Of a stretch of 7,603 nt of DNA, positions 6,108 through 7,603 are shown piece by piece. Origin of the DNA: Pseudomonadota bacterium (GTDB lineage: Bacteria > Pseudomonadota > Alphaproteobacteria > Sphingomonadales > Sphingomonadaceae). The notes under the pieces were generated by a model. The model saw only the letters and a list, made by a program, of their open reading frames with translations, was not told where the DNA came from and made no database searches. A program made the translations under genes and the position numbers. Numbering within the stretch: position 1 is the stretch's first letter; every line of letters starts with the position of its first letter. The stretch lies in the NCBI GenBank assembly GCA_023424275.1, contig JAFAED010000066.1:1-7603 (forward strand), written 5' to 3'.

Positions 6108-7538
6108 ATGGATTTCGCCCGCGACCATAAGATGCTGATCGGCGACCAGCTCGATGGCGGCAGCGCCTGCTTCGATGTGCTGAACCCCGCGACCGAACAG
6201 GTTATCGGCAGCGTGCCCGACGCGACCCCGGACGATCTGGACCGCGCGATTGCCGCGGCACGGGCCGCTTTCCCCGGCTGGGCCGCGACCCCGATCGCCG
6301 AACGCAAGGCCGCGCTCAATGCGATGGGCCAAGCAGTGCTCGCCAACGCCGATGCGTTCAAGCGCCTGCTGACCGCCGAACAGGGCAAGCCGCATGCCGA
6401 GGCCGAGGGCGAGATCATGGGCGCCGGCTACTGGCTGATGGGCGCGGCGTCGCTCGATCTGCCGGTGACGGTCAACGAGGACAGCGCCGAACGTTACAGC
6501 GAAACGCGCCATGTCCCGCTCGGTGTCGTCGGCGCGATCGCCCCGTGGAATTTCCCGCTGCTGCTCGCGATGTTCAAGCTCGGCCCGGCGCTGCTCGCGG
6601 GCAACACGATGGTGCTCAAACCCTCGCCCTTCACCCCGCTCACGACGCTGAAATTCGGCGAGCTGGTCAAGGATATGCTGCCGCCCGGCGTGCTCAACAT
6701 CGTGACCGGCGGCGACGCGCTGGGCCCGTGGATGACGGGTCACAAGGGTTTCGACAAGATCAGCTTCACCGGATCGACCGCGACCGGCCGCCGCGTCATG
6801 GAATCGGCGGCACCGACGCTGAAGCGTGTGACGCTGGAGCTTGGCGGCAACGACGCCGCGATCGTCATGCCCGATGTCGATGTCGAAAAGGTAGCCGAGG
6901 AGCTGTTCTGGGCGGCATTCCGCAACAACGGCCAGATCTGCATCGCGACCAAGCGCATGTATGTCCACAAGGACATTTACGAGCCGCTGAAGGAGGCGCT
7001 CGTCGCCTATGCCAAGACGGTGAAGGTCGGCGACGGGTCCGAACAGGGGACGCAGATCGGCCCGATCAACAACGAGGCGCAATACCGCCGCGTGCTCGAG
7101 CTGATCCAGGACGCGAAGGACAAGGGCTATACATTTCTTGTCGGCGGCGAGACCGCCGATGTGCCGGGCTATTTCATCCCCGTCACCATCCTCGACAACC
7201 CGCCCGAGGACAGCCGTATCGTGCAGGAGGAACAGTTCGGTCCGGTGCTGCCGCTCATCGAGTTCGACGATATCGACGATGTCGTCGCGCGCGCCAACGC
7301 CACCGACTATGGGCTCGGCGGCTCGGTCTGGGGTCAGGACGAGGACAAGGCGTTCGCGATCGCGCAGCGCATCGCCAGCGGCACCGTCTGGGTCAACGAG
7401 ACCCAGCATCTGTCGCCGACCGCGGCGTTCGGCGGGATGAAGCAATCGGGCGTCGGGGTCGAAGGCGGGCTCGACGGCCTGCTCGAATATACCAACGCGC
7501 AGACGATCGTACGCCGGAAGACGAGCGCGGCGGGGTAG
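6108..7538 (+). CDS. NAD(P)-dependent aldehyde dehydrogenase
   Basis: A 476-residue aldehyde dehydrogenase superfamily enzyme converting an aldehyde irreversibly to a carboxylic acid. The catalytic Cys is C278 (NNGQICIATKR), and the general base is E244 (LELGGND), at the normal spacing of 34 residues. N148 (PWNFP) is the oxyanion Asn, K171 (VLKPS) binds the cofactor, and E375/F377 (EEQFGPV) contact the nicotinamide ribose. The region after K171 reads KPSPFTPL, so the usual cofactor-ribose Glu is replaced by Pro; this and GGNDAAIV recall the AldA-like subgroup rather than betaine-aldehyde enzymes (from memory). The start at 6108 is 11 nt after the alcohol dehydrogenase stop with GGAG at 6097-6100; an earlier in-frame ATG at 6069 lies inside the previous gene and lacks support. 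It would complete methyl-to-acid oxidation begun by the P450. It is the last gene of the operon. Family certain; substrate inferred. Confidence 0.96.
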   Translation: MDFARDHKMLIGDQLDGGSACFDVLNPATEQVIGSVPDATPDDLDRAIAAARAAFPGWAATPIAERKAALNAMGQAVLANADAFKRLLTAEQGKPHAEAEGEIMGAGYWLMGAASLDLPVTVNEDSAERYSETRHVPLGVVGAIAPWNFPLLLAMFKLGPALLAGNTMVLKPSPFTPLTTLKFGELVKDMLPPGVLNIVTGGDALGPWMTGHKGFDKISFTGSTATGRRVMESAAPTLKRVTLELGGNDAAIVMPDVDVEKVAEELFWAAFRNNGQICIATKRMYVHKDIYEPLKEALVAYAKTVKVGDGSEQGTQIGPINNEAQYRRVLELIQDAKDKGYTFLVGGETADVPGYFIPVTILDNPPEDSRIVQEEQFGPVLPLIEFDDIDDVVARANATDYGLGGSVWGQDEDKAFAIAQRIASGTVWVNETQHLSPTAAFGGMKQSGVGVEGGLDGLLEYTNAQTIVRRKTSAAG

Positions 7539-7578
7539 CGCCCCCGGCGGAAACCTTGTTCGATTCTGCGGAAATTTT

Positions 7579-7603
7579 TGGAGGCCCGAGCCGGAATCGA
7601 ACC
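7579..7603 (-). tRNA. 3' end of a tRNA gene (cut by window edge), isotype uncertain, perhaps Cys
   Basis: On the minus strand the last 25 bases read as the 3' part of a tRNA. They show G53, T-loop TTCGATT, T-stem 3' strand CCGGC, acceptor 3' strand TCGGGCC, discriminator T73 and encoded CCA (template 7581-7579). All positions fit the canonical 61-76 numbering exactly. The anticodon is outside the window. U73 is typical of bacterial tRNA-Cys and tRNA-Gly; Cys is my weak preference. It converges with the aldehyde dehydrogenase, whose stop is 40 nt away. Confidence 0.85.

Larger units (their letters stand above)
656..7538 (+). other. Predicted five-gene uptake and oxidation operon
   Basis: Receptor, P450, AraC regulator, alcohol dehydrogenase and aldehyde dehydrogenase all read in the plus direction. 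Their junctions are +2, -4, +13 and +11 nt, leaving no room for internal terminators or ordinary promoters. This supports one polycistronic mRNA started in the 419-655 region. The gene set covers import, C-H hydroxylation, and two dehydrogenations to an acid, plus its own regulator. The P450 electron partners and any acyl-CoA ligase must be encoded outside the window. Confidence 0.85.

Noticed and set aside
5976..7445. Long open frame on the minus strand (489 codons) opposite the aldehyde dehydrogenase
   Set aside because: Antisense shadow of a gene with all catalytic residues intact; the translation is low in complexity and has no recognisable motif.
7531..7546. CGGGG/CCCCG hairpin at the aldehyde dehydrogenase stop as an operon terminator
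   Set aside because: The stem is only 5 bp, overlaps the stop codon and is followed by no T run. No convincing terminator is visible between the operon and the tRNA.
7547..7574. Direct repeat GCGGAAA (7547-7553 and 7568-7574), 21 bp apart
   Set aside because: Only 7 bp; easily due to chance and with no link to a known element.

Overview
The window is GC-rich throughout, with no AT-rich island. The layout and the protein styles (a TonB-dependent receptor with a DIVVTAQRRE-type TonB box heading a catabolic operon, a soluble class I-type P450, an aryl/allyl-alcohol-type zinc dehydrogenase) point to an alphaproteobacterium of the sphingomonad group, such as Sphingopyxis, Sphingomonas or Novosphingobium. 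This assignment is inferred from style, not from a database match.

Layout. Positions 1-418 (minus strand) hold the first 139 residues of a short-chain dehydrogenase/reductase cut by the window edge. Positions 419-655 form a divergent intergenic control region. It contains a perfect 8-bp hairpin followed by five T, a perfect TTGCGCGCAA palindrome, repeated CGCC-TTGC-GGCG elements, and a small hairpin over the SDR ribosome binding site. Positions 656-7538 are five tightly packed plus-strand genes: TonB-dependent outer membrane receptor, cytochrome P450, AraC-family regulator, zinc-dependent alcohol dehydrogenase and aldehyde dehydrogenase. Junctions are a 2-nt gap, a 4-nt overlap, a 13-nt gap and an 11-nt gap, so a single operon is very likely. 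The last 25 nt are the 3' end, with encoded CCA, of a tRNA gene on the minus strand, converging on the operon.

How the genes work together (inference). The receptor would bring a scarce or bulky hydrophobic compound across the outer membrane. The P450, which resembles the CYP124/CYP125/CYP142 group of terminal-methyl hydroxylases, would convert a methyl group to a primary alcohol. The alcohol dehydrogenase would oxidise it to an aldehyde, and the aldehyde dehydrogenase to a carboxylate ready for CoA activation and further breakdown. The AraC-family protein, made from the middle of the same transcript, would sense the compound or a product and control the divergent promoter region. The substrate is unknown; an isoprenoid, terpenoid or other branched or allylic hydrophobic molecule fits best. 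No ferredoxin or ferredoxin reductase for the P450 is encoded here, so electrons must come from proteins encoded elsewhere.
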